From contig CANRFM010000017.1 in assembly GCA_947629905.1 (NCBI GenBank), forward strand, positions 1 to 44,363: a DNA stretch of 44,363 nucleotides. The letters run 5' to 3'. Positions 14,306-22,631 of this stretch are shown here, one piece after another (within the stretch, counting starts at the first letter, position 1; the number at the start of each line of letters is the position of its first letter). The notes beneath the pieces were generated by a model, which worked only from the letters and a program-made list of their open reading frames with translations, made no database searches and was not told the DNA's origin. Both the position numbers and the translations under genes were made by a program. The DNA is from an uncultured Clostridia bacterium (GTDB taxonomy: Bacteria > Bacillota > Clostridia > Oscillospirales > Ruminococcaceae).

Positions 14306-16399
14306 TTACGGCATTTCCTTTTTCTGTTTCAGTTTCCGGAGCAGGGTGTTGATGTCAATGGGCTTCATGATGAAATCATCCATGCCGCTTTCGAGTGCCT
14401 TGTCCCTGTCCTCGGTAAAGGAATTGGCTGTGCAGGCGAAAATGCGTACTGTGGCGGCATCCGGGCGGTTCAGGGCACGGATCGCCCTTGTCGTCTCAAA
14501 GCCGTCCATTTCCGGCATTCTTAAGTCCATTAAAATGACCCCGTATGTCCCCGGTGTGGATTCGATGAACGCCCGGAGCGCTTTTTTTCCGTTCTCCGCA
14601 AGCGTTACCTGAAAGCCCTCACCGACAAGCAGTTCCTGAATGATCTCGCCGTTCAGCTCATTATCCTCTGCGACCAGCACACGGGGCAGGCTTTCTTCCT
14701 CTGCTGCTGCTTCGGCAGTTTCCTGTACAGGTTTCTGTGCCAGATCGGCTGTAAAGGTGAATGTAAAGGTACTGCCCTCGCCTTTCCGGCTGACGCAGGT
14801 CAGGTCGCCGTCCATCAGCCTTGCCAGACGGCGGCTGATCGAAAGCCCCAGCCCCGTCCCCTGATTGCCCTTGGAGACGGTATCTGCTTCCTGCGAAAAG
14901 ACCTGAAAGAGCTGCTTCTGGAACGCTTCGCTCATGCCACGTCCCGTATCGGTCACGGTGACAGTGGTCAGCACCTTGTCCTGCTTCTCGGTCTGGGAGG
15001 CGTTCAGCGTGATCGTGCCGCCCGCCGGGGTGAATTTCCGGGCATTGTCGAGCAGATTCAGCAGCACCTGCTGAATGCGCACGGCATCGCCCATCATATA
15101 TGGACAGGGCAGGTCTGCCTGTACGGTGTAGTGCAGATTTTTTTCTGCCATAGCCGTAGCTTCAATGGAGCTGACGGTCTCAATGACAAATGCCATGTCG
15201 ATCGGGTGCAGCTCCAGCGCCATACTCTGCGCTTCGAGCTTCGAGGAATCGAGTATATCATTGATGAGCGACAGCAAATATTTTGCCGTTTCAGACGACT
15301 GGGTGAGGTATTCCGAAAGCTTCTCCCGGTTGTCGAGTTTCTGTGTCATCAGGTGATTCAGCCCGATCAAGCCGTTCAGGGGGGTGCGTATTTCGTGGCT
15401 CATGGTGGAGAGGAACTGCCCCTTCGCCCGTGCATCTGCCTGACTTTGCGCTGCCCGCAGGCGCTGCCGCATCAACAGGCAGACCAGAAAGACGATCAGC
15501 AAAAACGACACGATGAAAATGCCCACGGCATAGCGGTAGCGGTTCAGGAAATCCTCCAGCTTGTACTCATACTGATTTTCCATGACCCCCTGAATGACAT
15601 AGCTGCCCTGTTCTTCCTCTCCCACGCAGGCGATTGCCTTGTCTAAAATGGAGATCAGGACTGCCCCCTCTTCCTGCGGCATGCTTTCCGTGCCGCCGTA
15701 ATCTACCACCGCAGAAAAGCAGAGCTGATCGTCCAGTCCCATGACCGGAATGACCTGCAATTTCTCATATCTCGGCTTGGAAAGCCAGTATTCCACAACA
15801 AACTGATTCTGTATCATCAGGTCGGCTTCCCCGATGTTGACGGCATCGAAGCAGTCTGAGATCGAGTCATAGTCCTTGAGCTGAAAGCTCGGGAACGTCC
15901 TTGCGAGTACCTTTCGGAGCGTCTGCGAACCCGTGGAGACAGCGACCGACCAGTTGCCGCTGTAGCTGAACTGCATCCCCTCTTTGGCGACAATGACCTT
16001 GCGGCTGGACAGGTAGGGTTCGCTGATGAGGATTCCGTTTGCCTTTTTGTTCTCCTCGTTGTATTCCACGCTTGTCACCAGATCATAGCCGCTGCTGGTC
16101 AGGTAGTCATACGTCACATCCCCTGCCGGGAGCGGGGCATATTCAAACGTCAGCCCGGAAAGCTCACTGATCCTGTCTAAAATATACCGGGAGATCCCCG
16201 CAAATTCCTCATTTTCATCGGTAAAGGAAACGGGAATACGGTCCTGTACAAAACCCACTTTCAGCGTGGGATGTTCGGCAATATAGGCTTTCTCCTCTGC
16301 GGTGAGGGAAATGGGGCTGTCTGCTGCCGCTGCGGGCAGGGCTGAACCTGTCAGCAGGGCGATCCCTACGGCAAGCCATAAATAGATCCATCTGCGCAC
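14306..16399 (-). CDS. Hybrid sensor histidine kinase with an SBP-3 sensor (BvgS-like)
   Basis: 697 residues from a GTG start at 16399 (VRRWIYLWL), chosen because AGGAGG stands 9 bp upstream; a longer frame to 16477 runs into the promoter. Order: signal anchor (residues ~3-26, ending ALPAAAA), periplasmic solute-binding type 3 domain (~35-270, KVGFVQDRIPVSFTDENEEFAG at the start), membrane helix (RYAVGIFIVSFLLIVFLVCLL), HisKA with FLSTMSHEIRTPLNG, HATPase with NLLDNARKF, GRGMS and GTGLGLS, then a receiver (LPRVLVAEDNELNGE, ILMDLRMPEMDGFE, K in IMKPIDI). It lacks a visible output domain or HPt, so the next relay partner must be elsewhere. The architecture implies sensing of a small extracellular amino-acid-like ligand. 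Confidence 0.93.
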   Translation of the reverse strand: MRRWIYLWLAVGIALLTGSALPAAAADSPISLTAEEKAYIAEHPTLKVGFVQDRIPVSFTDENEEFAGISRYILDRISELSGLTFEYAPLPAGDVTYDYLTSSGYDLVTSVEYNEENKKANGILISEPYLSSRKVIVAKEGMQFSYSGNWSVAVSTGSQTLRKVLARTFPSFQLKDYDSISDCFDAVNIGEADLMIQNQFVVEYWLSKPRYEKLQVIPVMGLDDQLCFSAVVDYGGTESMPQEEGAVLISILDKAIACVGEEEQGSYVIQGVMENQYEYKLEDFLNRYRYAVGIFIVSFLLIVFLVCLLMRQRLRAAQSQADARAKGQFLSTMSHEIRTPLNGLIGLNHLMTQKLDNREKLSEYLTQSSETAKYLLSLINDILDSSKLEAQSMALELHPIDMAFVIETVSSIEATAMAEKNLHYTVQADLPCPYMMGDAVRIQQVLLNLLDNARKFTPAGGTITLNASQTEKQDKVLTTVTVTDTGRGMSEAFQKQLFQVFSQEADTVSKGNQGTGLGLSISRRLARLMDGDLTCVSRKGEGSTFTFTFTADLAQKPVQETAEAAAEEESLPRVLVAEDNELNGEIIQELLVGEGFQVTLAENGKKALRAFIESTPGTYGVILMDLRMPEMDGFETTRAIRALNRPDAATVRIFACTANSFTEDRDKALESGMDDFIMKPIDINTLLRKLKQKKEMP

Positions 16400-16448
16400 C
16401 GTGGTGTACCTCCTGTGAATTTTATGTGTACGAACTGTTGCTTTTTTT

Positions 16449-16477
16449 ATTATAGCACGTTCTTTGCAAAAAATCAA
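16449..16477 (-). promoter_or_regulatory. sigma-A promoter of the hybrid kinase gene
   Basis: Minus strand: TTGATT (16477-16472), 17 bp, extended TGC-TATAAT (16454-16449). The leader to the GTG start is about 45 nt. Confidence 0.72.
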
Positions 16478-16606
16478 GGGCTTTGCAATAAACTTTACCT
16501 ATTATTTTAATTGGTTTACTGCGGCAGTCTGCTTCAATTTCATACAAATAGAACAGGTTTCCTTTGTAGGATACTTATGCAAGGCAATGAAAATACCGGA
16601 AATATA

Positions 16607-16635
16607 TTGCACATTTCCCCCGATGGTGCTATACT
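16607..16635 (+). promoter_or_regulatory. sigma-A promoter of the MATE exporter gene
   Basis: TTGCAC (16607-16612), 17 bp, extended TGC-TATACT (16630-16635). The start point it predicts (about 16642) rules out earlier in-frame start codons for the MATE gene. Confidence 0.75.
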
Positions 16636-16669
16636 AAAAATGAAATCTATACAGAAAGCTGGTAATGAC

Positions 16670-18037
16670 ATGAAAGCGCAGAAAATGCAGCGGGAAATGG
16701 ATATGCTGCATGGGGGTATCGTGGGGAATCTGCTGATGCTGGCACTGCCTCTGGCAATGACCGGTATCTTGCAGCAGCTCTTCAATGCGGCAGATGTTGC
16801 CGTGGTGGGGAGCTATGTCGGCAAACACGCTATGGGGGCAGTCGGCAGCAACAGCCCGATCGTCAATCTGTTGGTCAATTTCTTTGTGGGCATCTCGCTC
16901 GGGGCGAATATCCTGATCTCGCAGCACATCGGCAAGGGCAGCCTTGACATCATCCGGAAAGCTGTACACACTTCTGTTATCATCGCCCTGAGCGGCGGAC
17001 TGCTGATGGCGGTTGCGGGACAATTTGCGGCTGCGCCCGTGATTGCGGCTTTGGGCGTGCCGGATACGGAATATGACATGGCAGTGCTTTACCTGCGCAT
17101 CTATTTAGCAGGGCTGCCGGTCATTTTGCTGTATAACTTTGAATCGGCTCTGTTCCGCAGCATGGGGGACACAAGGACACCGCTGCTTGCATTAGCCGGG
17201 TCGGGTATCGTCAATGTGGCGCTGAATCTGTTCTTCGTCCGGGGCTTGCATATGTCCGTGGAGGGCGTTGCCATTGCAACTGTGGTCTCTAACACCCTGA
17301 GTTCCGGCATTCTTTTCCTGCTCCTCTGCAAAAGCAAGCAGACGGTACGCATCGAACCCCGCAAGCTGCGGGTGGACGGCGAAAGTCTCCGGGAGATCCT
17401 TCGCCTCGGGCTGCCGGCTGGTATTCAGGGCATGGTCTTTTCGCTGGCGAACATCTGTGTACAGTCTGCCATTAACTCCCTCGGCACGGATATTTTGGCG
17501 GCTTCCTCGGCGGCGTATAACCTCGAGGCATTCACCTACTGCATCATCAATTCGTTTGGGCAAGCGTGCACGACAATGGTCGGGCAGAACTGCGGTGCGG
17601 GAAAGATCGACCGCTGCCGGAAGGCGCTCGGCATCTCGCTGCTGTCGGGCGGGTTGAGTTTCGGGACAGTCGCCGTGCTGATTTTAGTATTTTCACATCC
17701 GCTGCTGATGCTGTTCATGAAAAAGGAAGATTCCGCAGCGGTCTTGGATTACAGCCTGATCCGGCTGCACTATATTTTCTTTGCGCACATCTTCTCCCTG
17801 TTCGTGGAGGTGCTTTCGGGGTATCTTCGGGGGTTCGGGATGAGTGCCGTTCCGGCAGCGTGTTCGCTCGTGTTCATCTGCGGTACACGCATTGTGTGGG
17901 TCTATGAAGTATTCCCGAAACTGCACAGCTTTGCCGGGCTGATGACGGTATACCCGGTCAGCCTTGGCATCACAGCACTTGTGATCGCAGCCGCCTGCTT
18001 CCTGTTCCGGAAACAGCCTGCCACAGTAAGAGCTTAA
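16670..18037 (+). CDS. MATE-family efflux transporter
   Basis: 455 residues, start ATG 16670 (MKAQKMQREMDMLHGG). Twelve hydrophobic segments; the N-terminal half has the MATE pattern NLLMLALPLAMTGILQQLFNAADVAVVGSYVG and ALFRSMGDTRTPL, and the second half begins GLPAGIQGMVFSLANICVQ. MATE proteins export cationic drugs or metabolites by Na+ or H+ antiport across the cytoplasmic membrane; the substrate is not predictable. The ribosome site is weak (AAGCTGGTAAT). Its stop codon directly abuts that of the convergent gene (18037/18038) with no hairpin between, so the two transcripts probably overlap. Confidence 0.93.
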   Translation: MKAQKMQREMDMLHGGIVGNLLMLALPLAMTGILQQLFNAADVAVVGSYVGKHAMGAVGSNSPIVNLLVNFFVGISLGANILISQHIGKGSLDIIRKAVHTSVIIALSGGLLMAVAGQFAAAPVIAALGVPDTEYDMAVLYLRIYLAGLPVILLYNFESALFRSMGDTRTPLLALAGSGIVNVALNLFFVRGLHMSVEGVAIATVVSNTLSSGILFLLLCKSKQTVRIEPRKLRVDGESLREILRLGLPAGIQGMVFSLANICVQSAINSLGTDILAASSAAYNLEAFTYCIINSFGQACTTMVGQNCGAGKIDRCRKALGISLLSGGLSFGTVAVLILVFSHPLLMLFMKKEDSAAVLDYSLIRLHYIFFAHIFSLFVEVLSGYLRGFGMSAVPAACSLVFICGTRIVWVYEVFPKLHSFAGLMTVYPVSLGITALVIAAACFLFRKQPATVRA

Positions 18038-18925
18038 TCACTGGATGCAAACCGCTTGCTGTCCGAATGCTATGTAACGCTGCTTCAGCGTTTCCCGGTC
18101 ATAAGCGGTATTTCCCACGATCGGGTCAGCGACGAAAAGTTCTCCCGTGCTCTCATCATATCCGGTCAGGACGACACAATGTTCATAGGCGAGCCATTGC
18201 AGCGTTTCGCCGGACGGGGTCTTCCAGATCGTGGTGAGCTTGGGTTCGTGCAGCTCTTTGCTGGTGATCCAGATCAGCACCGGCATATCGTTGTCGATAT
18301 AGTCCTGCAGCAAGGTGTTCAAGTCCGTTCCGGAGAGGTCATATGCCGCCTGCTGTGCGCCAGTCTCTGTAAGGTAGGCATTGGCGGCCGTGACGATGCA
18401 GGGCGCATAGCAGCCGTAGGCGTTCGGCTGTTCCGGGTCTCCGGCAAAGGTCGTCCGGAAATCCGCCCCGTAAAGCTGATCATCCACCGTGTAAAAATCG
18501 AGCTTTGGCAGGTAGTTTCTCGCCATGGTCAGCTTTTCCGCCGGATAGCCGAGATAGTTAAGCAAAATCGTCAGGGAGACGACCTCACAGCCTGTGGGGA
18601 GTTCCGGTTCCTGCAGGATGCATTCCACAGGAATGGCTTTGCGGCGTGGTTCGGGAACGCTGATCGTGTAACCGTTCAGGACAGCTTTCATCAGTGCCAA
18701 GTCAAACACATCTGCCGCACCGTCCTTGTTCACGTCCGGTTCTGCCCCGTCCGCAAGCCCGCAGTCCGGCACATTCAGCAGCCAGTTCTGAAACAGTTTG
18801 ACATCGAACACTGAAAAGATGCTGTCCCCGTTGACATCCCCGGATTCCGCCGCTGCGGGCAGCAGCTGCATACCGGAAAGGGTCAGTACTATGGCGGTCA
18901 GGAATGCTAAGGGTCGTTTTTTCAT
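18038..18925 (-). CDS. Secreted dockerin-bearing C39-like cysteine peptidase
   Basis: 295 residues; ATG 18925 follows GGAGG. Signal peptide (MKKRPLAFLTAIVLTLSGMQ, cleaved after AAA), then a dockerin at residues ~28-88 with two Ca-binding repeats (GDVNGDSIFSVFDVKLFQNWL and PDVNKDGAADVFDLALMKAVL). The remainder is a papain-fold C39-like (Peptidase_C39_2) domain: catalytic Cys113 in LPTGCEVVS, His249 in YEHCVVLTGYD, Asp267 in FVADPIVG. These proteins in gut clostridia are proteases or peptidoglycan-related peptidases. N-terminal placement of the dockerin is unusual, because it is commonly C-terminal. The gene begins 30 bp after the degenerate kinase-like gene on the same strand. Activity against a particular substrate is not inferable. 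Confidence 0.9.
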   Translation of the reverse strand: MKKRPLAFLTAIVLTLSGMQLLPAAAESGDVNGDSIFSVFDVKLFQNWLLNVPDCGLADGAEPDVNKDGAADVFDLALMKAVLNGYTISVPEPRRKAIPVECILQEPELPTGCEVVSLTILLNYLGYPAEKLTMARNYLPKLDFYTVDDQLYGADFRTTFAGDPEQPNAYGCYAPCIVTAANAYLTETGAQQAAYDLSGTDLNTLLQDYIDNDMPVLIWITSKELHEPKLTTIWKTPSGETLQWLAYEHCVVLTGYDESTGELFVADPIVGNTAYDRETLKQRYIAFGQQAVCIQ

Positions 18926-18954
18926 GAACAGCCTCCTTTGGGGCAGGGTATAGC

Positions 18955-19938
18955 TCAAAAAAAGATTTTGCAGAAGATCGGTGCAAGTATCGCTTCATAT
19001 TTGTTGTAGTGCGGTGTTTCCTTGCGCTCCGGATCGCTGTGGAAAGCAATGGAAGAAGGCACTTCGCACAGCGGCAGTTCCATCCGGTAGGAGAGCTTGT
19101 CCCCGTTCCGGAGCACCTGACAGGGAATGCCGCATTCCTTGCTGAACGTATCGATCAGCAGCTGTTCCCCGCCGGCGCATTCGGAAAGCGCCCGGTGCGT
19201 GTACCTGTTCTTTTCCCCGGAGGATACAGCCGAGAGCAGCAAAATGCCCCTGTCTCCGGATTTTTCCAGCGAGATCTGAAAACTTGCCCGTGTATCCATA
19301 TCCGGCTTGCAGAGCAGGAGCGCTGACAGCACAGCCGACAGAAAGGCATCTAAATCCCCACGCATATAGAGCTTTTCGGGGCAGCAGTGCAATTCCACAT
19401 CTGCACAGCGGAACAGGACATTTCTTGTCTTGTCATACAGTGACTGCAGTACCTGATTCAGGGAAAATGCTTCATTTTCCAGTATATGGTTCTCGAGACG
19501 CACGATCGTTTCCTGTATCAGTGCTGTCCGGTAGAATTTGAAATTGTTCCGTACAATGCTGTCCAGCTCCTCCCGGAAATCCGACAGCTCCAGCGCATCC
19601 AGTGCCGCATACAGCAAATTGCACACGCTGTGGATGTGGTGTACGGTGTCATACACCATGCCCGCTTCAAACAGATTGCTTTCTTTGCTGAACATGGCAA
19701 TGCGCACCCCGTCGGCACGGTTGCACAGCAGGCGGCACTGACAGCGATCCGTGCCCAGCACAATGGATTTCGTGCAGCTTTCCCAGTGATCTGCGGGGAG
19801 CATGAGCCTTTCCCGAAGATCATCCGCCCCGGACGGACGGTTGCACCAGACGGTGTTCCAGTCTGCATCCAGTATCTGTACCATATCGGGGGAAGCGGCA
19901 TAGCAGTTTTTCAGGGTTTGCAGGACTTCATCTTTCAT
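18955..19938 (-). CDS. Degenerate histidine-kinase-like protein
   Basis: 327 residues from ATG 19938 (MKDEVLQTLKNCYAAS); ATG 19947 is possible but abuts GGAG. No membrane segment or signal peptide, so it is cytoplasmic. An N-terminal PAS-like stretch (~10-90, DMVQILDADWNTVWCNRP), a histidine-rich helix (VYDTVHHIHSVCNLLYAALDALE) in the place of a DHp, and a C-terminal alpha/beta part resembling a HATPase (DAFLSAVLSALLLCKPD for an N-box), but the DxGxG and GLGL boxes are absent. It is therefore probably a pseudokinase or a scaffold rather than an active kinase. No response regulator is adjacent. The dockerin peptidase gene follows by 30 bp, which suggests co-transcription. Confidence 0.75.
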   Translation of the reverse strand: MKDEVLQTLKNCYAASPDMVQILDADWNTVWCNRPSGADDLRERLMLPADHWESCTKSIVLGTDRCQCRLLCNRADGVRIAMFSKESNLFEAGMVYDTVHHIHSVCNLLYAALDALELSDFREELDSIVRNNFKFYRTALIQETIVRLENHILENEAFSLNQVLQSLYDKTRNVLFRCADVELHCCPEKLYMRGDLDAFLSAVLSALLLCKPDMDTRASFQISLEKSGDRGILLLSAVSSGEKNRYTHRALSECAGGEQLLIDTFSKECGIPCQVLRNGDKLSYRMELPLCEVPSSIAFHSDPERKETPHYNKYEAILAPIFCKIFF

Positions 19939-19972
19939 TCCGACCATTCTCCTTTTTCTCGCATATATATCT

Positions 19973-20001
19973 ATTATAATATTTTTCCCGACAGATGTAA
20001 A
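19973..20001 (-). promoter_or_regulatory. sigma-A promoter of the kinase-like / peptidase genes
   Basis: Minus strand: TTTACA (20001-19996), 17 bp, TATAAT (19978-19973), within 35 bp of the start codon. It diverges from the gapA promoter, and the 250-bp gap 19939-20190 holds only these two promoters. Confidence 0.75.
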
Positions 20002-20131
20002 GCATCGTGCCGGGATTTTTTTGACTTTTTGAAACCTTGTATAGTTTGCTGAAATTGGTTCTTAAAATTTGTAAAAAGTGTAGAAATTTCACATATGCCA
20101 CGGAAAAACTGATAAATTTATGTCAAAGCCC

Positions 20132-20160
20132 TTGCAATTTTTCTGAAAATGGTGTAAAAT
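20132..20160 (+). promoter_or_regulatory. sigma-A promoter of gapA
   Basis: TTGCAA (20132-20137), 17 bp, TAAAAT (20155-20160), followed by an AT-rich leader and AGGAGG before ATG 20191. Confidence 0.75.
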
Positions 20161-20190
20161 AGAAGTATAAAAATTTAGGAGGTATTTCCA

Positions 20191-21228
20191 ATGTCAGTAA
20201 AAGTTGCTATCAATGGTTTCGGCAGAATCGGTCGTCTGGCTTTCCGTCAGATGTTTGGTGCTGAGGGGTATGAGGTTGTTGCCATCAACGACCTGACCAA
20301 GCCCTCCATGCTCGCTCACCTGCTCAAGTATGATACCGCACAGGGCGGCTACGCAGGCAAGATCGGCGAGAATCTGCACACTGTTACCGCTGATGACGAA
20401 GCTGGTACGATCACTGTAGACGGCAAGACACTCAAGATCTATGCAGAAAAGGATGCAAAGGATTTGCCGTGGGGTGAGCTGGGCGTAGACGTTGTTCTGG
20501 AGTGCACAGGTTTCTACTGCTCCAAGGCAAAGTCTCAGGCTCACATCGATGCAGGTGCTAAGAAGGTCGTTATCTCTGCTCCGGCAGGCAATGACCTCCC
20601 GACCATCGTATTCTCCGTAAACGAGAAGACCCTGACCGCTGAGGATACCATCATTTCCGCAGCATCCTGCACCACCAACTGCCTCGCTCCTATGGCTAAG
20701 GCTCTGAACGACTATGCACCGATCCAGTCCGGTATCATGAGCACGATCCATGCTTACACCGGCGATCAGATGATCCTCGATGGTCCTCACAGAAAGGGCG
20801 ACCTGAGAAGAGCAAGAGCAGGTGCTGCCAACATCGTTCCGAACTCCACCGGTGCTGCAAAGGCAATCGGTCTGGTTATTCCGGAGCTGAACGGCAAGCT
20901 CATCGGTTCTGCACAGCGTGTTCCGGTTCCGACAGGTTCCACCACCATCCTGACCGCTGTTGTCAAGGGTGAAAATGTGACCAAGGAAGGCATCAACGCT
21001 GCTATGAAGGCTGCTGCTTCCGAGTCCTATGGCTACAACGAAGATCCGATCGTTTCCTCTGATGTTATCGGCATGAGATTCGGTTCTCTGTTCGATGCAA
21101 CACAGACAATGGTTGCTGATCTGGGCAATGGTCTGTACGAGGTTCAGGTTGTTTCGTGGTACGACAACGAGAACTCCTACACGAGCCAGATGGTAAGAAC
21201 GATCAAGTACTTTGCAGAGCTTGGCTAA
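20191..21228 (+). CDS. gapA: Type I glyceraldehyde-3-phosphate dehydrogenase
   Basis: 345 residues, about ten more than the usual 335. It oxidises glyceraldehyde-3-phosphate with NAD+ to 1,3-bisphosphoglycerate in glycolysis, in the cytoplasm. NAD-binding GFGRIGR at residues 9-15, D34 in INDLT, catalytic Cys160 in [13 protein letters not shown], His187 in STIHAYT. The start at 20191 has AGGAGG 7-12 bp upstream. Codon use (many GCT, GTT, AAG and ATC) differs clearly from most neighbours, as expected for a very highly expressed gene. It has its own promoter and terminator. Confidence 0.98.
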   Translation: MSVKVAINGFGRIGRLAFRQMFGAEGYEVVAINDLTKPSMLAHLLKYDTAQGGYAGKIGENLHTVTADDEAGTITVDGKTLKIYAEKDAKDLPWGELGVDVVLECTGFYCSKAKSQAHIDAGAKKVVISAPAGNDLPTIVFSVNEKTLTAEDTIISAASCTTNCLAPMAKALNDYAPIQSGIMSTIHAYTGDQMILDGPHRKGDLRRARAGAANIVPNSTGAAKAIGLVIPELNGKLIGSAQRVPVPTGSTTILTAVVKGENVTKEGINAAMKAAASESYGYNEDPIVSSDVIGMRFGSLFDATQTMVADLGNGLYEVQVVSWYDNENSYTSQMVRTIKYFAELG

Positions 21229-21247
21229 GCCAGAATTTGCATGACAC

Positions 21248-21280
21248 AGTGCCCCGATGTACGTATCGGGGCACTTTTTT
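21248..21280 (+). terminator. gapA terminator
   Basis: 11-bp stem AGTGCCCCGAT (21248-21258) / ATCGGGGCACT (21265-21275) followed by a T run. Confidence 0.92.
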
Positions 21281-21291
21281 TAGAAGATATG

Positions 21292-22008
21292 ATGAAAAAT
21301 ATACTTGCTATCAACGAGACCGCTGCTGCCGGGCAGCCGGATGGTGCGGTATTTCTGACAAAATGTGCCGACCGGGGATCCATTCAGAAAATGCGGGCAG
21401 TACACAGACAGGGCATGGAACTGCGTGCGTACAACGGCACGATGCTGTGGCTTGGGCTTCTGCGGTGGGGGTGCTTTCTGCTTGCGGTGCTGGGTTTGGG
21501 GGATCTGCTGCGGCAGGAGATCAGCCTTGCAGAATTTGTGCAGCAGAGGGGCTTTCCGGGGACGGTGGGGCTGCTTCTGCTGTTCCTGATGACATTTCCG
21601 CTCGGCAGCTTCCTCAAAAAACAGCATCAGGCGAAAGTCGTCATCACGGCAAGCTCCATGCAGGAGGAGCTCGGTATCGAGCCGGGCAGCACGATGCTGC
21701 CGCTGCTTTGGTATACCTATCAGGAAACAGACGGCAGGGAATGCCGCCGGGAATGGGCATGGATGCAGTGCTTTACAGCGGTGCAGGACGGCTGTCTGTG
21801 TATCTCGAATCTGACCATGCGGTTCGAGATACCGCTTTCGTCCTTCACAGCGTTCCGGACAGCGGCGGAGAAAGCTATTTTGCAGCAGAATGGGAGCATG
21901 ACCGAAGTACCATACGCCATTGCGGAGATACGGGATGCACGGGGCGATTTTATGCTATGTGTCCCGGAACAGAGTGCAGAACAGCTGCGGCAGATGATTG
22001 GACTTTGA
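21292..22008 (+). CDS. Unrecognised two-helix membrane protein
   Basis: 238 residues from ATG 21292 (or 21289). It starts only ~12 bp after the gapA terminator and has a weak ribosome site (AGAAGATATG), so it depends on readthrough or an unseen promoter. Two adjacent hydrophobic segments (residues ~45-75 and ~86-107), then a soluble C-terminal half rich in beta-like stretches (ALWYTYQETDGRECRR, CISNLTMRFEIPLSSFTAF, GDFMLCVPEQSAEQLRQMI). The fold looks like a membrane-anchored YcxB/PH-like domain, but I do not recognise it securely. No partner genes point to a role. Codon use is like the GC-rich neighbours and unlike gapA. Confidence 0.72.
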   Translation: MKNILAINETAAAGQPDGAVFLTKCADRGSIQKMRAVHRQGMELRAYNGTMLWLGLLRWGCFLLAVLGLGDLLRQEISLAEFVQQRGFPGTVGLLLLFLMTFPLGSFLKKQHQAKVVITASSMQEELGIEPGSTMLPLLWYTYQETDGRECRREWAWMQCFTAVQDGCLCISNLTMRFEIPLSSFTAFRTAAEKAILQQNGSMTEVPYAIAEIRDARGDFMLCVPEQSAEQLRQMIGL

Positions 22009-22207
22009 ATTTTTTCGGGCTTATACTCTCCGTTAAATCATGCCAAATTTTACAGCACAGTGTACAGAAAACCGTGTTGAATTTTGTGCTAACCCGACAG
22101 GAAAAAACACCGCTTTGTTTATTGTGATAATATACAAAGACCACGCCGGCAACCCCGCAAGGATTTTGGCAAAGCGTAGAATTTTTCTGAAAAAGCGCCG
22201 GATGTGC

Positions 22208-22246
22208 CGAAAACCCGTTGACGTTTTCGGAATTTCCATGTATAAT
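22208..22246 (+). promoter_or_regulatory. HPr-gene promoter with an inverted repeat across the -35
   Basis: TTGACG (22218-22223), 17 bp, TG-TATAAT (22241-22246). CGAAAAC (22208-22214) and GTTTTCG (22223-22229) form an inverted repeat that spans the -35, a possible operator. The rest of the 304-bp gap (22009-22312) shows no gene and no riboswitch I recognise. Confidence 0.65.
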
Positions 22247-22312
22247 AACAGTATGCACTGGTAATCAAACACATACATTTACAATGCAAATGCAAAGATG
22301 GGAGAGTTGATT

Positions 22313-22585
22313 ATGTTTGTAAAAGATGTGACAGTTCAGAATCAGGTTGGTCTGCACGCAAGACCTGCGACATTCTTTATCCAGAAGGCAAATGAGTATA
22401 AGTCTTCTATCTGGATCGAAAAGAAAGAGCGCAGAGTCAATGCCAAGAGCCTGCTGGGCATTCTGTCCTTGGGTATCGTTGGCGGCACAGACATCCGCAT
22501 CATTGCTGACGGCTCTGACGAGCAGGCTGCTGTAGAAGCTCTGGTTGAGCTGGTAGAAAGCGGCTTCAGCGATGAAAACAGATAA
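22313..22585 (+). CDS. ptsH: HPr phosphocarrier protein
   Basis: 90 residues, start ATG 22313 after GGGAGAG. HPr passes phosphate from enzyme I to sugar-specific IIA domains and, in Firmicutes, is also phosphorylated by HprK to act with CcpA. The site histidine H15 (GLHARPA) and the regulatory Ser46 (NAKSLLGIL) are both present, so both roles are possible. The sequence is shorter and more divergent than B. subtilis HPr and could be a Crh-like paralogue, but Crh lacks the histidine. No ptsI lies next to it, and a strong hairpin follows. Confidence 0.93.
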   Translation: MFVKDVTVQNQVGLHARPATFFIQKANEYKSSIWIEKKERRVNAKSLLGILSLGIVGGTDIRIIADGSDEQAAVEALVELVESGFSDENR

Positions 22586-22601
22586 GTAACGCTTTTCCTG
22601 T

Positions 22602-22628
22602 GGCGCTGCCTTGTGGCAGCGCCTTTCT
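22602..22628. terminator. bidirectional terminator between HPr and spoIVB
   Basis: Perfect 9-bp stem GGCGCTGCC (22602-22610) / GGCAGCGCC (22615-22623), loop TTGT, T-rich to the right; lies between two convergent stop codons. Confidence 0.88.
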
Positions 22629-22631
22629 CTT

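Noticed and set aside
16400-16477. Longer start for the hybrid kinase
   Set aside because: The extension overlaps the promoter, and AGGAGG fits the GTG at 16399.
22009-22207. Riboswitch before HPr
   Set aside because: No recognisable conserved cores; only a promoter and inverted repeat are clear.
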